The notes beneath the pieces are model-generated. The model saw only the letters and a list, made by a program, of their open reading frames with translations, had not been told where the DNA came from and searched no databases. The translations under genes were made by a program, and so were the position numbers. Positions 50,062-58,644 of a DNA stretch of 64,000 nucleotides are shown one piece after another; positions within the stretch are counted from its first letter, which is position 1, and every line of letters starts with the position of its first letter. This DNA comes from Adhaeribacter_A terreus. GTDB lineage: Bacteria > Bacteroidota > Bacteroidia > Cytophagales > Hymenobacteraceae. The stretch spans positions 1 through 64,000 of the forward strand of contig NZ_JBHSKT010000012.1 in NCBI RefSeq assembly GCF_042657365.1, given 5' to 3'.

Positions 50062-51830
50062 GTGTTTAAAACATCTTTGTATTGCATCTGGTGAAGCTGG
50101 GCGTAATAGCCGTTATGCTTCAGAAGTTCGTCGTGGCTGCCGCTTTCTTTAATTTCGCCGCGGTCCATTACTATAATTTTATCGGCGCGCTGAATGGTGC
50201 TCAGGCGATGCGCAATTACAATGGAAGTACGCCCCTGCATCAGTTTTTCGATCGCAAACCGTATCAATTCTTCGGTTTCGGAATCTACGCTGGAAGTGGC
50301 TTCATCGAGGATAATGATCTTCGGATCGTAAACCATGGCGCGCACAAACGAAATTAACTGCCGCTGCCCTACTGAAAGTGTAGCGCCGCGTTCCATTACA
50401 TTATAATGTAAACCGCCGGGCAAACGCTCAATAAACTTCCTCGCTCCTACTAAGTCTGCGGCTTCCCACATTTGGGCTTCGGTTATGCTTTTATTTCCGA
50501 GGCTGATATTATCGGCAATGGTTCCGGAGAAAAGGAAAACGTCCTGCAAAACCAAACCAATGTGTTTGCGCAATTCGCTCAGATCGTACTCTTTCAGGTC
50601 GTGGCCGTCTATGGAAATGGTGCCTTTGTTTATTTCATAGAAGCGGCTGAGCAAATTAATGATGGAAGTTTTTCCGGCGCCGGTGGCTCCTACCAAGGCA
50701 ACGGTCTGACCACTTTTCACCTCGAAATTGATACCCTTTAGCACATATTCTTCGTCGTTGTAGGCAAACCAAACATTCTCGAATTTCACGTCGCCTTTCA
50801 GAGTTTTAGGCTTCAGCTCGCCGGAATCAGCAATCAGTTCGTTACTGTCTAGAAGCTTTAAGATACGATCGGTACTTACCACGCCTAACTGCAACGTATT
50901 AAAGCGGTCGGCTATTTGCCGGATCGGGCGGAAGAACATGGCAATGTACATAATGAAGGCGATGAGCGTTCCGAGGGTAACTTCATGATTAATTACGCCT
51001 TTGGCACCGTACCAAACCAGCAAACCCGTTCCGGCCGCACCAATAACTTCCGCTACCGGAAAATAAATGGAATAATAAAGCACGGAACGGATATTGGCTT
51101 CGGTGTGGGTTTTATTGATCTCCTGGAATTTCTTGTTTTCGCGTTCTTCGTTGTTGAAGATTTGCACAATGCTCATGCCGGTAATATGCTCCTGCACAAA
51201 CGAGTTTAAAGCCGCCACTGCCGTGCGCACTTCCTGAAACGATTGCTTTACTTTTTCCTTGAAAATATAGGTACTCACAAACAGCAACGGGAACGTGGAA
51301 AGGCTCACCAACGTCAGTTTCCAGTCGAGGTAAAACATATAACCAAGAATGAAAACCAGTTGCAACACATCGCCGATCATGGCCGCCAAACCTTCAGAGA
51401 AAACATCGGAAAGGGTTTCTACGTCGGAAACGTTGCGTGTTACCAGCGTACCGATTGGCGTACGATCAAAGAATTTCAGGCGCAGTTTTAAAATATGGCG
51501 GTAGAGTTTAACCCGGATATCGCGCACAATATTCTGCCCGAGCCAGCCCGCAAAATAGGTATGCAAATACGAAACCAAGGCATGCGCCACCAGCAAAACG
51601 CCGAGCCATATAAACATCCGGTTCAGCCCGTGCATATCGCCAATCAATACGTGGTTATCTACCGTGTACTGGATCAGGAACGGGCGAATAGTACCCAGAA
51701 TAGCTGAAGCAACGGTTAAAAATATAAGGAAGTAGAAAAATTTGCTGTACGGCCGCACAAACACGAAAAGCCTTTTCAGAACTTCACTGTCGAATGCTTT
51801 GCCGGTTTTGGTGCTTTTGGTTTGTTCCAC
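50058..51830 (-). CDS. ABC exporter, fused permease and ATPase
   Basis: A 590-residue half-transporter with six helices then an ATPase domain. Walker A VGATGAGKT, signature LSVGQRQL (Val for the usual Gly in LSGGQ), Walker B IIILDEATSSVD and H-loop VIAHRLST. Closest in layout to YheH/YheI-type multidrug exporters. The Ser-Val substitution in the signature is worth noting. Overlaps the GyrI-like gene by four bases. Confidence 0.93.
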   Translation of the reverse strand: MEQTKSTKTGKAFDSEVLKRLFVFVRPYSKFFYFLIFLTVASAILGTIRPFLIQYTVDNHVLIGDMHGLNRMFIWLGVLLVAHALVSYLHTYFAGWLGQNIVRDIRVKLYRHILKLRLKFFDRTPIGTLVTRNVSDVETLSDVFSEGLAAMIGDVLQLVFILGYMFYLDWKLTLVSLSTFPLLFVSTYIFKEKVKQSFQEVRTAVAALNSFVQEHITGMSIVQIFNNEERENKKFQEINKTHTEANIRSVLYYSIYFPVAEVIGAAGTGLLVWYGAKGVINHEVTLGTLIAFIMYIAMFFRPIRQIADRFNTLQLGVVSTDRILKLLDSNELIADSGELKPKTLKGDVKFENVWFAYNDEEYVLKGINFEVKSGQTVALVGATGAGKTSIINLLSRFYEINKGTISIDGHDLKEYDLSELRKHIGLVLQDVFLFSGTIADNISLGNKSITEAQMWEAADLVGARKFIERLPGGLHYNVMERGATLSVGQRQLISFVRAMVYDPKIIILDEATSSVDSETEELIRFAIEKLMQGRTSIVIAHRLSTIQRADKIIVMDRGEIKESGSHDELLKHNGYYAQLHQMQYKDVLNT

Positions 51831-51910
51831 GGGGAAAATATGCGCCGTTAGTTTTTACGCCTGCAAAGATACGGGAATTTAGTTGTTAGTTTTTGGTTGC
51901 TGGTTGACGG

Positions 51911-51939
51911 AGTTTTTGGGGTGAAAAGGATAGCGTTTT
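51911..51939 (-). repeat. AAAACG-29 repeat
   Basis: AAAACGCTA-TCC-TTT-7-AAAAACT, upstream of the ABC exporter and 14 bp beyond the lipoprotein stop. Confidence 0.95.
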
Positions 51940-51952
51940 AGTAAAAGGAAAT

Positions 51953-52645
51953 TTAAATTTTAGGCAAAGGCTTATCTGAAATAAAAGGCTTCTTATAGTT
52001 ATTCACTTTGCCCATATTTATTTTTCCATCTATGTTAACTTTTCCTTTATTTGAATCAACCATTAATAAGCCCTCATTAACTAGGTTTCCATTATCATCA
52101 CAATTGAAATCATATCTAATTGTATCGACACTTGAGATTTGAAAATTTTTATCAATAAGCCCTGTTTGGGAACAATAAGTTAAACCACAGTCAGACGTAC
52201 AACCTTTTATGGTTAGTGGCTCTTGGCTAATTACCTCCCCTTGCTTTGAATAAGTAACTAAAACCGGATAAAAATCATCTGCAGGGAACAAGTAAATAAG
52301 TGCATAAAAATTTGATGTAGAAGGCAGAATACCATAACAAAATATTTCATCAAGATATTCAGCTTTTAAAAAGAGCGTATCAGTTGAATGTGCATTAAGT
52401 TTTGCAAGTTTAGAGAAATCCACACGAACACTATCATTACTGGATAATCTGTAAATAAAGGGTAATTCAACGGGCTTAAATTTTTTAATAAAATCACTAA
52501 AAAGCCTTTCCTTTTGTATATCCCGAGTATTGATTCTTGAACTTTGTTTTTCTTCTAAAACTGTTTTTGAACTTTCATTACCTACTTTGTCCGAAGTACA
52601 GGAAAAACAAAGTACCAAGAGCAGACATAAACTTAATCTCAGCAT
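51953..52645 (-). CDS. AT-rich lipoprotein of unknown function
   Basis: A 230-residue lipoprotein: MLRLSLCLLLVLCFSC, Cys at about 16. The mature part has no recognised family: VELPFIYRLSSNDSVRVDFSKLAKLN, FYALIYLFPADDFYPVLVTYSKQGEV, CTSDCGLTYCSQTG (four Cys), ending KPLPKI. It is much more AT-rich than its surroundings: 16 of 60 G/C in 52021-52080 versus 31 of 60 in 53161-53220. That suggests horizontal gain. The frame is open to 52672, but 52645 fits the lipoprotein signal. Confidence 0.7.
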   Translation of the reverse strand: MLRLSLCLLLVLCFSCTSDKVGNESSKTVLEEKQSSRINTRDIQKERLFSDFIKKFKPVELPFIYRLSSNDSVRVDFSKLAKLNAHSTDTLFLKAEYLDEIFCYGILPSTSNFYALIYLFPADDFYPVLVTYSKQGEVISQEPLTIKGCTSDCGLTYCSQTGLIDKNFQISSVDTIRYDFNCDDNGNLVNEGLLMVDSNKGKVNIDGKINMGKVNNYKKPFISDKPLPKI

Positions 52646-52682
52646 AAAAATTTCTTTGGAAACTAAAATCAATATAAACCAA

Positions 52683-52712
52683 AACCGCCGGAAACGGTAG
52701 CTTCCGGCGGTT
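52683..52712. terminator. Hairpin containing repeat sequence
   Basis: AACCGCCGGAA (52683-52693) pairs with TTCCGGCGGTT (52702-52712). The loop ACGGTAGC is part of an AAAACG-29 copy. Confidence 0.6.
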
Positions 52713-52719
52713 AAAAAGT
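52691..52719 (+). repeat. AAAACG-29 repeat, within a hairpin
   Basis: GAAACGGTA-GCT-TCC-7-AAAAAGT; its left part forms the loop of a hairpin. Confidence 0.75.
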
Positions 52720-52724
52720 AGAAG

Positions 52725-52753
52725 AAAACGGTATGCTTTCCGGCTTAAAAACT
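52725..52753 (+). repeat. AAAACG-29 repeat touching a stop codon
   Basis: AAAACGGTA-TGC-TTT-7-AAAAACT, direct tandem. Its tail overlaps the TAG stop of the PLP enzyme gene (52752-52754). Confidence 0.96.
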
Positions 52754-54035
52754 AAACGGCGGCGAATGCCTGTTCCATATCAGCAATCAAATCTTCCGGA
52801 TGCTCTACGCCGATAGACAAACGCACCATATTTTCCCCGATGCCCATTTCAGCACGGTCGGCTGGCGTAATATCGGAGTGCGTCATAGAAGCCGGATGCT
52901 CCGCTAAAGATTCCGTTCCGCCTAAGCTTACGGCCAGTTTCATCAGTTTCAGGTTATTCAGAAATTTGAACGCTTCTGCTTCGCCGCCTTTAATATCGAA
53001 GGCGATCATGGAACCAGCCGCCTTACATTGTTTCTCGAAAATAGCTTTCTGCTGCGGTTTATCTTCCAGCATGCCCAAGTAATGGATCTTTTCCACTTTC
53101 GGATGTTTTACCAGCCATTCGGCAACTACTTTCGCATTTTTTGCGGAGCGTTCCATTCTTATTTTCAGCGTTTCCAGGCTGCGCATCAACATCCAGCCCG
53201 TCCATGGAGAAGCCATAGAACCGGAGAATGTACGCATGCCTTTCACCTGCTTAATTAATGCGGCAGAACCTAAACAGGCGCCGGCAATAATATCGGAATG
53301 ACCACCAATGAATTTTGTGGCGGAATAAATGATCAGGTCGGCGCCATGCTTTAACGGGTGCTGGAAAACCGGGCCTAAAAACGTATTATCTACCGTGAGC
53401 AATACTTTTTTATCGGCTGTAGAATATTTTTTAGCAAGATTAGCGCAAGCCTGAATATCTACCAGGTGGTTGGTTGGGTTAGCCGGCGTTTCGATGAAGA
53501 TCATGGCCAGTTTATCGCCGATATTTTTTTCCTGGATCAGTTTATCAACTTCTTCGGCCGTGGTGTTCGCTTTAAAACCAACCGCCGTAATGCCAAATTT
53601 CTTCAGAATATTTTTGATGTAATAATCGGAGCCGCCATAAATTGGTTCGCTGTGCAGAATTACGTCGCCGGGGTTAAGCAATGCCAGTAAAGTTGTACTT
53701 GTGGCCGCCATACCGCTGGCAAAAACCGCTGCTTCTTCGGCTTCGTCCCAAAGGCACAAACGGTTTTCCAGAATTTCCAGATCGGGGTTGTTCAGGCGGC
53801 TGTAGATCAGGCCCATTTCTTCTTTTTCGCCTTTCTCGCGCAAGCCGTAAGCCAGTTCAAAAAAGGCTTTTCCATCTTCCGCTTTTTCAAAAACGAAGGT
53901 CGACGTCTGGAAGATCGGGCTTTTAATAGCCCCCTGCGATAATTCCGGACGGTAACCGTAGCTCATCATTAAACTTTCGGGCTGACATTTGTGCTCGCCC
54001 AGGTATTCGGTGTATTTATTTTCTTCAGAGATCAT
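52752..54035 (-). CDS. Cystathionine gamma-synthase/methionine gamma-lyase family enzyme
   Basis: A 427-residue Cys/Met-metabolism PLP enzyme. It has FVFEKAEDGKAFFELA, the fold-type I SRLNNPDLEILENRL, the PLP lysine in YSATKFIGGHSD and GGTESLAEHPASMTH. This branch (long N-terminus with YGYRPELSQGAIK) is close to methionine gamma-lyase-like proteins of Bacteroidota. Which sulfur amino acid it uses cannot be decided from sequence. The stop codon overlaps a repeat. Confidence 0.9.
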   Translation of the reverse strand: MISEENKYTEYLGEHKCQPESLMMSYGYRPELSQGAIKSPIFQTSTFVFEKAEDGKAFFELAYGLREKGEKEEMGLIYSRLNNPDLEILENRLCLWDEAEEAAVFASGMAATSTTLLALLNPGDVILHSEPIYGGSDYYIKNILKKFGITAVGFKANTTAEEVDKLIQEKNIGDKLAMIFIETPANPTNHLVDIQACANLAKKYSTADKKVLLTVDNTFLGPVFQHPLKHGADLIIYSATKFIGGHSDIIAGACLGSAALIKQVKGMRTFSGSMASPWTGWMLMRSLETLKIRMERSAKNAKVVAEWLVKHPKVEKIHYLGMLEDKPQQKAIFEKQCKAAGSMIAFDIKGGEAEAFKFLNNLKLMKLAVSLGGTESLAEHPASMTHSDITPADRAEMGIGENMVRLSIGVEHPEDLIADMEQAFAAV

Positions 54036-54095
54036 GATGTTAATGTGCTAATATTTTAATGTGCTAATGTGCTATAAATGCAATGTAAATTCTTG

Positions 54096-54124
54096 AAAAC
54101 GGTAGCGTTTCGAATTAAAAAACC
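54096..54124 (+). repeat. AAAACG-29 repeat, within a hairpin
   Basis: AAAACGGTA-GCG-TTT-7-AAAAACC; its AGCGTTTCGAA pairs with a downstream TTCGAAACGCT. Confidence 0.92.
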
Positions 54125-54138
54125 CAGTTCGAAACGCT
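54104..54138. terminator. Hairpin overlapping a repeat
   Basis: AGCGTTTCGAA (54104-54114) pairs with TTCGAAACGCT (54128-54138). Candidate terminator or structural element. Confidence 0.5.
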
Positions 54139-54202
54139 AAAGAGAAAGTCAGAATTTTCTTTCAAAAATTCTGATGTCCGTAATTTGATACTGGTGTCTG
54201 AT

Positions 54203-55000
54203 TTAACTTTCGCCGGTTGGCATATTGCTGATCTGGCTATAGAAAAGCTTTTTCTGCTCCTCGAAATACCCTTCCGGATACTCTACTTTCGTAAGAAAAA
54301 GTCCTTCGGCGGGTGCTGCGCCGCTGGCTTTACTCCGGTCTTGGCTTTTAATAATATTGCCAAAATCAGTTACTGAAATTCTGCCTTTGCCCACGCTTAA
54401 AAGTGTCCCAACCACCAAACGCACCATGCCTCTTAAAAACCGGTTCGCCTTTATAGTGAAGATCAGCAAATCGTTTTCCCGCTTCCAGAAAGCTTCATAG
54501 ATGTGGCAATTGTAATGCTTGGTGTCGCCTTTCACTTTCGAAAACGCCGTAAAATCCTGAAAACCCAGCAACAGTTTCGCCGCTTCGTTCATTTTGTCCA
54601 CGTCGGGTTTCCGGCTTAAATAATAGGCAAAATCGGCCAGGAAAGGATTCTTTTGTAAGCTGATGCGGTATTCATACGTGCGGGCAATGGCATCGAAACG
54701 CGCGTGCGCCTCCGGACCAACTTCATAGATTTTATTAAGCGCAATATCCTTCGGCAATATTTTATTGATGCGGAATATTGTTTCTTCGGGCTTGAGCTGG
54801 AAAGGCAGATCGAGGTGCACCAATTGCTCGGAGGCATGCACGCCGGTATCGGTGCGGCCACTGCCTATAGTATTAATGCCGACCTGGTAGATTTTCTGCA
54901 GACTTTCATTTAAAACCTGCTGCACACCTAGCGCATTGGGCTGCAATTGCCAGCCATTATAACGCGTGCCGTTGTAGGAAATATGAAGAAAGTACCGCAT
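54203..55000 (-). CDS. truA: tRNA pseudouridine synthase A
   Basis: Isomerises uridines 38-40 of tRNAs to pseudouridine. YNGTRYNGWQLQPN at the N-terminus and the catalytic Asp51 in GSGRTDTGVHASEQ are clear; RFLRGMVRLVVGTLLSVGKG closes the domain. 265 residues is standard. Confidence 0.96.
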   Translation of the reverse strand: MRYFLHISYNGTRYNGWQLQPNALGVQQVLNESLQKIYQVGINTIGSGRTDTGVHASEQLVHLDLPFQLKPEETIFRINKILPKDIALNKIYEVGPEAHARFDAIARTYEYRISLQKNPFLADFAYYLSRKPDVDKMNEAAKLLLGFQDFTAFSKVKGDTKHYNCHIYEAFWKRENDLLIFTIKANRFLRGMVRLVVGTLLSVGKGRISVTDFGNIIKSQDRSKASGAAPAEGLFLTKVEYPEGYFEEQKKLFYSQISNMPTGES

Positions 55001-55078
55001 TTGCTACAAAGATACTTTTTTCAAACGGATTAGGTAAATTGCTGAATAGTTAAATAGTTGAATTGTTAGTCGGTTTTG

Positions 55079-55107
55079 AGTTTTTGAGCCGGAAAGCCTA
55101 CCGTTTT
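55079..55107 (-). repeat. AAAACG-29 repeat
   Basis: AAAACGGTA-GGC-TTT-7-AAAAACT, downstream of the short repeats that follow truA's start side. Confidence 0.95.
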
Positions 55108-55129
55108 GCAGGAACAGCGAATTGCAAAA

Positions 55130-55162
55130 AAACCTCACAAATCTTTGAAACCTGTGAGGTTT
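55130..55162. repeat. REP-like hairpin
   Basis: AAACCTCACA (55130-55139) pairs with TGTGAGGTTT (55153-55162). A palindrome type common in Bacteroidota intergenic DNA. Confidence 0.65.
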
Positions 55163-55186
55163 ACCTTGGAAAAATGGTAGCGTTTT
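55158..55186 (-). repeat. AAAACG-29 repeat, diverged tail
   Basis: AAAACGCTA-CCA-TTT-7-GTAAACC; overlaps the TAA stop of the next gene, same orientation. Confidence 0.65.
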
Positions 55187-55958
55187 AGCGCATAAAAGTG
55201 TTAAAAGCAACCCGTTTAACTTCTTTGCTCCGGTTTCCGGAAAAATCTAAAGCTGTGATATTCGCTTCGTAGTTTTTGTTCCGGTTCAGGTAGAAATTGC
55301 CGCCGCAATCGCTTCTATAAATGCTGAACTGATTCCTCCGGCCACCGCCAATAGCATAAAATATTTTACCGTCCATTTCCACTTCAAACAGCTGTTCCAG
55401 AAATCTATTCCCGGGCGTGTAATCATAATATACCGGATTGCTATCTTCCACCTGAAAGCTGAATTTAACCCCGAAATTCCCAACGGAATTCACTCTGAAA
55501 TCAGGCTCCTGCCATGTGAGTTCTTCTTTCCACGCAACCGGTTCATAGTCAGCTGCAAGCGTCACATGCCACTTCCTACGACCTACTTTATGCTGATAAG
55601 TCTGAAACAGCGAATCTGTAATCGGAGCATTATTTTTCCTGAATTGCACCTGCAACTGCACCGAATCGTTTAATTTCAGCTGCTCTTTCGCCTGCAACAA
55701 AAACTGCGTATCAGGACCGATGCCGTTTACTTTGCGCAGAATAGTTACTTTTATTTTCCGCTGCTTATTGGTCAACAGGTAAAATTCCAGTTCATCGAGT
55801 TTATTCGTCAGCTTGAATTCGGCAGCTTCGAACTCCAGTAAAAAAACAGGGTTCCGGGTAATGCTACCTTCTCTGGGATAAATGCCCACATATTCCGCCG
55901 CGCATAATGCATTAGCATTCTCAGCAAGCAGAAAACTAAAAGCGAAGGCCAATATCAT
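55185..55958 (-). CDS. Secreted protein of unknown function
   Basis: A 257-residue exported protein, signal MILAFAFSFLLAENANALC (a later Cys could be lipidated). Beta-rich body: SITRNPVFLLEFEAAEFKLTNKLDELEFYLLT, and a C-terminal NITALDFSGNRSKEVKRVAFNTFMR like a fibronectin type III closing strand. No named family. Start at 55958 rather than 55976 for the signal peptide. Confidence 0.65.
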   Translation of the reverse strand: MILAFAFSFLLAENANALCAAEYVGIYPREGSITRNPVFLLEFEAAEFKLTNKLDELEFYLLTNKQRKIKVTILRKVNGIGPDTQFLLQAKEQLKLNDSVQLQVQFRKNNAPITDSLFQTYQHKVGRRKWHVTLAADYEPVAWKEELTWQEPDFRVNSVGNFGVKFSFQVEDSNPVYYDYTPGNRFLEQLFEVEMDGKIFYAIGGGRRNQFSIYRSDCGGNFYLNRNKNYEANITALDFSGNRSKEVKRVAFNTFMR

Positions 55959-56051
55959 TTTTATTCCGAAGTGCATATTTTACCAAATATTCTGAAACTA
56001 CAATATAAGAAAACATATTATATATTACCGAACATCCTGAACAAATTTCAA

Positions 56052-56080
56052 AAAACGGTAGGCTTTTAAAGCAAAAAAGT
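56052..56080 (+). repeat. AAAACG-29 repeat
   Basis: AAAACGGTA-GGC-TTT-7-AAAAAGT between the secreted protein and the thiolase end. Confidence 0.95.
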
Positions 56081-56127
56081 CCGCAGCTTTACAGCAACGG
56101 ACTTTCTGATTTTAATTTTCAGTTTGC

Positions 56128-57330
56128 TTACAGCTTTTCGTAAATAATAGCCGCGCCCTGACCAACCCCAATACACATCGAAGCCAGGCCATATTTCACG
56201 TTGTCGCGTTTCTGCATTTCGTGTAAAAGCGTAGCTGTTATCCGCGTACCACTCGCGCCCAGCGGGTGACCAATGGCAATGGAACCGCCGTTCACGTTGA
56301 TCTTAGCCGGGTCTAGTTGCAGATCCTGCGCACAGGCAACCGCTTGCGAGGCAAAGGCTTCGTTCAGCTCGATCAGATCCAGATCAGAAGCTTTCAGACC
56401 GGCGCGTTTTAAGGCTTTTTGCGTAGCCGGAACCGGCCCCATGCCCATGTACATCGGGTCTACGCCGGCAATGGCGGTAGAAACTACGCGGGCAATCGGT
56501 TTCAGGTTGAAGCGTTTCAGGGTTTCTTCGTCTACCATTAAACTTACCGCCGCGCCATCGTTTATGCCCGAAGAATTTCCGGCGGTAACGCTGCCATTCT
56601 CTTTCACGAAAGCAGGTTTCAGTTCGGCTAATTTTTCAACGGAAGATAATCTTGGATGTTCATCAACGGCAAAAACAATTGGGTCGCCTTTGCGCTGCGG
56701 AATAGAAACCGGCACAATTTCTTCGGCAAATCTATTGGCTTTGGCGGCTTCCTGGTATTTCAGCTGCGAGTTATAGGCAAACTCGTCCTGCATTTCGCGG
56801 GTGATGTTCCATTTCTTGGCCACGTTTTCCGCCGTTTCGCCCATAGAATACGGGTAATGCAGTTTGCTTAACGCATTGTTGGTAAAGCGCCAGCCAATGG
56901 TAGTATCGTAAATTTCCGGCGTTCTGGAGAAGGCAGTTTCAGCTTTGGCCATCACGAAAGGCGCACGGGTCATGCTTTCTACGCCACCAGCTAAATATGC
57001 AACGCCGTCACCTGCCTTAATGGCGCGCGAAGCATCGATAATAGACTGCAAGCCGGAAGCGCATAAACGGTTTACGGTTACGCCGCCAATTTCCATAGGC
57101 AAGCCAGCTAATAATAATGCCATACGGGCCACATTGCGGTTATCTTCGCCGGCCTGGTTAGCAGCGCCAAAAATTACGTCTTCCAGCAAGTTTACATCGA
57201 AACCCGGATTACGCTTTATTAATTCTTTTATAACATGCGCAGCAAGGTCATCGGGGCGAACAGTGGCCAGCGTGCCGCCAAATTTTCCAACAGGGGTTCT
57301 AACTATATCAACTATATAAGCAGCACTCAT
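56128..57330 (-). CDS. Acetyl-CoA C-acyltransferase (thiolase)
   Basis: A 400-residue thiolase. Acyl-accepting Cys90 in VNRLCASGLQSI, and C-terminal GGSIAIGHPLGASGTR (His) and SMCIGVGQGAAIIYE (second Cys). Degradative 3-oxoacyl or beta-ketoadipyl/acetyl type cannot be decided. Start at 57330 (MSAAYIVDIVRTPVG) as in family members; the frame is open to 57387. Divergent from DUF4293 with 62 bp between. Confidence 0.94.
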   Translation of the reverse strand: MSAAYIVDIVRTPVGKFGGTLATVRPDDLAAHVIKELIKRNPGFDVNLLEDVIFGAANQAGEDNRNVARMALLLAGLPMEIGGVTVNRLCASGLQSIIDASRAIKAGDGVAYLAGGVESMTRAPFVMAKAETAFSRTPEIYDTTIGWRFTNNALSKLHYPYSMGETAENVAKKWNITREMQDEFAYNSQLKYQEAAKANRFAEEIVPVSIPQRKGDPIVFAVDEHPRLSSVEKLAELKPAFVKENGSVTAGNSSGINDGAAVSLMVDEETLKRFNLKPIARVVSTAIAGVDPMYMGMGPVPATQKALKRAGLKASDLDLIELNEAFASQAVACAQDLQLDPAKINVNGGSIAIGHPLGASGTRITATLLHEMQKRDNVKYGLASMCIGVGQGAAIIYEKL

Positions 57331-57392
57331 AGGTTTTTCTTTTAGGCTTCTTTGGTTACTTTTGCAATTCCGTTGCAAGTTAAACACTTATT

Positions 57393-57875
57393 ATGATACA
57401 AAGAATTCAATCCGTATTTCTGCTGCTTATTGCCCTTTGCATGGTGGCTTTTTTGTTCCTGCCTATCTGGTCGAAAACCGATGCTGAAACCGGCACCAGC
57501 GCTACGTTAACCGCTTTTTCTTTAACTCAAACGGCTACGGCCGGCACTGAAGCGGCTGCCACTTCAACCAACACCATTGCCATTGCTATTCTGGCTATTT
57601 TAGCGGGCGCGGTGGCCATTTACGAAATTTTCCAGTACAAAAGCCGCTTAACGCAAATGAAACTGGGCATGCTGAACACCTTATTAATGGCGGCTTTGCT
57701 CGGAACTACGGTTTACTATGCGTATTACGTGGGTGAAGAAATGATAAAAGGCGCGCCCGGCGAACGCGAAGCAGCTTTTTACCTGCCATTTTTAGCTTTA
57801 TTACTGAATGCCTTAGCGAACCGCTTTATCCGCCGCGACGAACAATTGGTGCGTTCGGTAGACCGTTTGCGTTAA
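57393..57875 (+). CDS. DUF4293 membrane protein
   Basis: A 160-residue four-helix protein starting MIQRIQSVFLLLIALCM, the DUF4293 mark, with the EIFQYKSRLTQMKLGMLN middle and a short charged C-terminus. Function unknown; conserved in Bacteroidota. Confidence 0.9.
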   Translation: MIQRIQSVFLLLIALCMVAFLFLPIWSKTDAETGTSATLTAFSLTQTATAGTEAAATSTNTIAIAILAILAGAVAIYEIFQYKSRLTQMKLGMLNTLLMAALLGTTVYYAYYVGEEMIKGAPGEREAAFYLPFLALLLNALANRFIRRDEQLVRSVDRLR

Positions 57876-57911
57876 TTTCGATTGTTCGAATTTTCGATAT
57901 TCGATCGTTCG

Positions 57912-57940
57912 ACTTTTTCCTTTGAAAAGTATAGCGTTTT
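57912..57940 (-). repeat. AAAACG-29 repeat, mirror pair left half
   Basis: AAAACGCTA-TAC-TTT-7-AAAAAGT. It and the next copy nearly form a stem (AAAGTATAGCG.../...CGCTATACTTT). Confidence 0.95.
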
Positions 57941-57959
57941 TAAGCTGAAAAGAAAGCTA

Positions 57960-57988
57960 AAAACGCTATACTTTAAGCATAAAAAAGT
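57960..57988 (+). repeat. AAAACG-29 repeat, mirror pair right half
   Basis: AAAACGCTA-TAC-TTT-7-AAAAAGT. Its tail is the left arm of the terminator at 57983. Confidence 0.95.
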
Positions 57989-58018
57989 GCCGCTGAATTA
58001 ATTTTCACCGGCACTTTT
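57983..58018 (+). terminator. Terminator after DUF4293
   Basis: AAAAGTGCCG (57983-57992) pairs with CGGCACTTTT (58009-58018). The left arm overlaps the repeat. Confidence 0.75.
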
Positions 58019-58306
58019 CTTTTAAGATCATTTCCGAAACGCTCCTATTCAGGAGATTTTCTACCATTTCACCATAGTGTTCAACTGCTTCCCGATCTCT
58101 GCAAGCGCAGTTTTCTGACGCTCAACATACATCTGATTTTGAGAACAACAGCAAATTCAGATTGTATTAGCTTAGCTTTTCAACGCATTCACGGTTTTCT
58201 TACCAGTTGTTACATTTCTGCACGCGCAATAACACAATCAACAAATTGAACTTATAGTATTCTGCATTTCACTGGAAACAAACCAATTCCCACTGTCAAA
58301 CTCATG

Positions 58307-58337
58307 AAAAGCGTTAGCGTTTTTATTTGCGCTTAAA
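58307..58337 (+). repeat. Possible degenerate AAAACG-29 copy
   Basis: AAAAGCGTTAGCGTTTTT and a loose TTAAAG tail. Spacing is not exact. Confidence 0.3.
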
Positions 58338-58644
58338 GATACTTGTTACAAAATTTATCCCTCACAAAATCCTCTCCACTTCTATCATATTATCAGCAAC
58401 TTACAAGGCTTTCATCAACTCAAAACTAAGTAATAACTACACTATAAAAGTAATTGCAGAAAGCCCTGTTTGTAATCCTTTCAACAAAATACAGCAGTTC
58501 ATTATTTATAATTTCTGAAATATGATTAAACCAACATAGACTTTCCTTAAAGCGCCCAATTTACTTTCCGCTCAAAATGCTTGTCTTCCAAAATGCCGGC
58601 AAATAACTCAAATATGGAATTCAAACATCTTAAACGGATAGGTC

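Larger units (their letters stand above)
57876..58644. other. 769-bp gene-free region
   Basis: The longest gap here. It contains two AAAACG-29 copies in mirror order, a terminator, a possible third degenerate copy (58307-58337), and about 600 bp of AT-rich DNA in front of the T9SS gene at 58645. Small frames exist but none shows gene-like features. A long 5' leader or small RNA is possible. Confidence 0.55.
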
